Shown in pieces: positions 5,753 through 6,171 of a stretch of DNA of 6,171 nucleotides (the stretch's first letter is position 1; each line of letters opens with the position of its first letter). The notes under the pieces are model-generated. The model was not told the origin of the DNA and did no database searches. It saw nothing but the letters and a program-made list of their open reading frames with translations. The stretch is from assembly GCA_964393335.1 (NCBI GenBank), contig CAYMTN010000289.1, forward strand, positions 1 to 6,171, written 5' to 3'. Position numbers and translations under genes: made by a program. Source of the stretch: CAYMTN01 sp964393335. Its GTDB lineage: Bacteria; Chloroflexota; Anaerolineae; Aggregatilineales; Aggregatilineaceae.

Positions 5753-6171
5753 TTAGCGTTTTTCCGCAGGGGCGCTGCCTGCTGCGGCCAACTGGTCGCG
5801 GGTGAGCCAGCCGGTTTGCCCCATACAGTCCACCTCGTAATAGTCCACGCCGTCCAGGCGGCCCGCGCGTAATACCGTGACCTGCATCCCGCCGAAGCAC
5901 CGCCCGCTGGCCAGCGCGCGCGGCGCAGGTTTTTCCGCCAGCGGGACCAGGGCGGGCACGGCGGACAGCGTAACCGTATCGCCCACCGCAACCAGCGGAT
6001 CGTCGAGTGGTTCCAGCGCGGCAGCCGGGTCGAGGTCCGCCCGCGTGAGCGGCAGCAGCCCGACATACACGCGCCAGCCGTTTTCCAGGTCAAAAAACGG
6101 GGTGCCGGTGGCCTGTGCGACCGCGTCATAGAATCCCGTGCCGCCTGCCATGAGGGCGACGATCCGCGCGT
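5753..6171 (-). CDS. C-terminal part of a protein with SH3-like domain(s), cut by window edge
   Basis: The frame is open to the right edge and ends in TAA at 5753, with 138 visible residues. An ATG at 6151 exists, but it has no ribosome binding site and the frame continues upstream as sensible sequence (ARIVAL), so the gene most likely starts outside the window. The last 50 residues or so, from CFGGMQVTVLRAG through YYEVDCMGQTGWLTRDQL, have the strand pattern and the closing GQTGW-x(4)-L signature of bacterial SH3-like domains. These usually lie outside the cytoplasm and bind cell wall or other proteins. The preceding part (ENGWRVYVGL to VAVGDTVTLSAV) may be another beta domain. Two Cys, in RCFGG and VDCMG, could pair. 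The N-terminal function is unknown because it is missing. It is the first visible gene of the minus-strand membrane set. Confidence 0.7.
   Translation of the reverse strand, partial: ARIVALMAGGTGFYDAVAQATGTPFFDLENGWRVYVGLLPLTRADLDPAAALEPLDDPLVAVGDTVTLSAVPALVPLAEKPAPRALASGRCFGGMQVTVLRAGRLDGVDYYEVDCMGQTGWLTRDQLAAAGSAPAEKR

Noticed and set aside
5710..6129. A 139-residue minus-strand ORF overlapping the SH3-like gene in another frame
   Set aside because: It is rich in Arg, Trp and Ser without pattern, whereas the competing frame shows the SH3-like strand pattern and stays open to the window edge.

Overview
The window is GC-rich bacterial DNA, very likely chromosomal. It carries eight genes: six complete ones and one cut off at each end. 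No rRNA, tRNA, CRISPR array, insertion sequence or phage gene was seen. The protein style (G/C-ending codons, a YbdK-type ligase, a stand-alone receiver, many multi-pass membrane proteins of unknown family) would fit a Chloroflexota/Anaerolineae-like organism. That placement is an impression from composition and style only.

Layout. (1) Positions 1-791, minus strand: a single-domain response regulator followed after 6 bp by a two-helix membrane protein that leaves the window on the left. (2) Positions 792-1157: a 366-bp, more AT-rich divergent intergenic region. It holds clusters of short direct and inverted repeats and a plausible promoter for the plus-strand genes. (3) Positions 1158-3827, plus strand: a YbdK/GCS2-type carboxylate-amine ligase, a four-helix membrane protein of unknown family and a class I SAM-dependent methyltransferase, in tight succession. 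(4) Positions 3832-6171, minus strand: a tightly packed set. In transcription order it is the C-terminal part of an SH3-like-domain protein, a six-helix ABC-2-like permease, a membrane-anchored extracytoplasmic protein with a Cys pair, and a 69-residue two-helix protein. It converges on the plus-strand set with only 4 bp between stop codons.

How the genes may work together. The receiver and its membrane neighbour look translationally coupled and may form a signalling pair. The ligase, membrane protein and methyltransferase look co-transcribed, but no shared substrate can be read from the sequence. The right-hand set looks like an envelope or export module whose ATPase, if it has one, lies outside the window. 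None of these modules can be shown to be a new system from the sequence alone. The least explained parts are the repeat-rich intergenic region and the right-hand membrane set.
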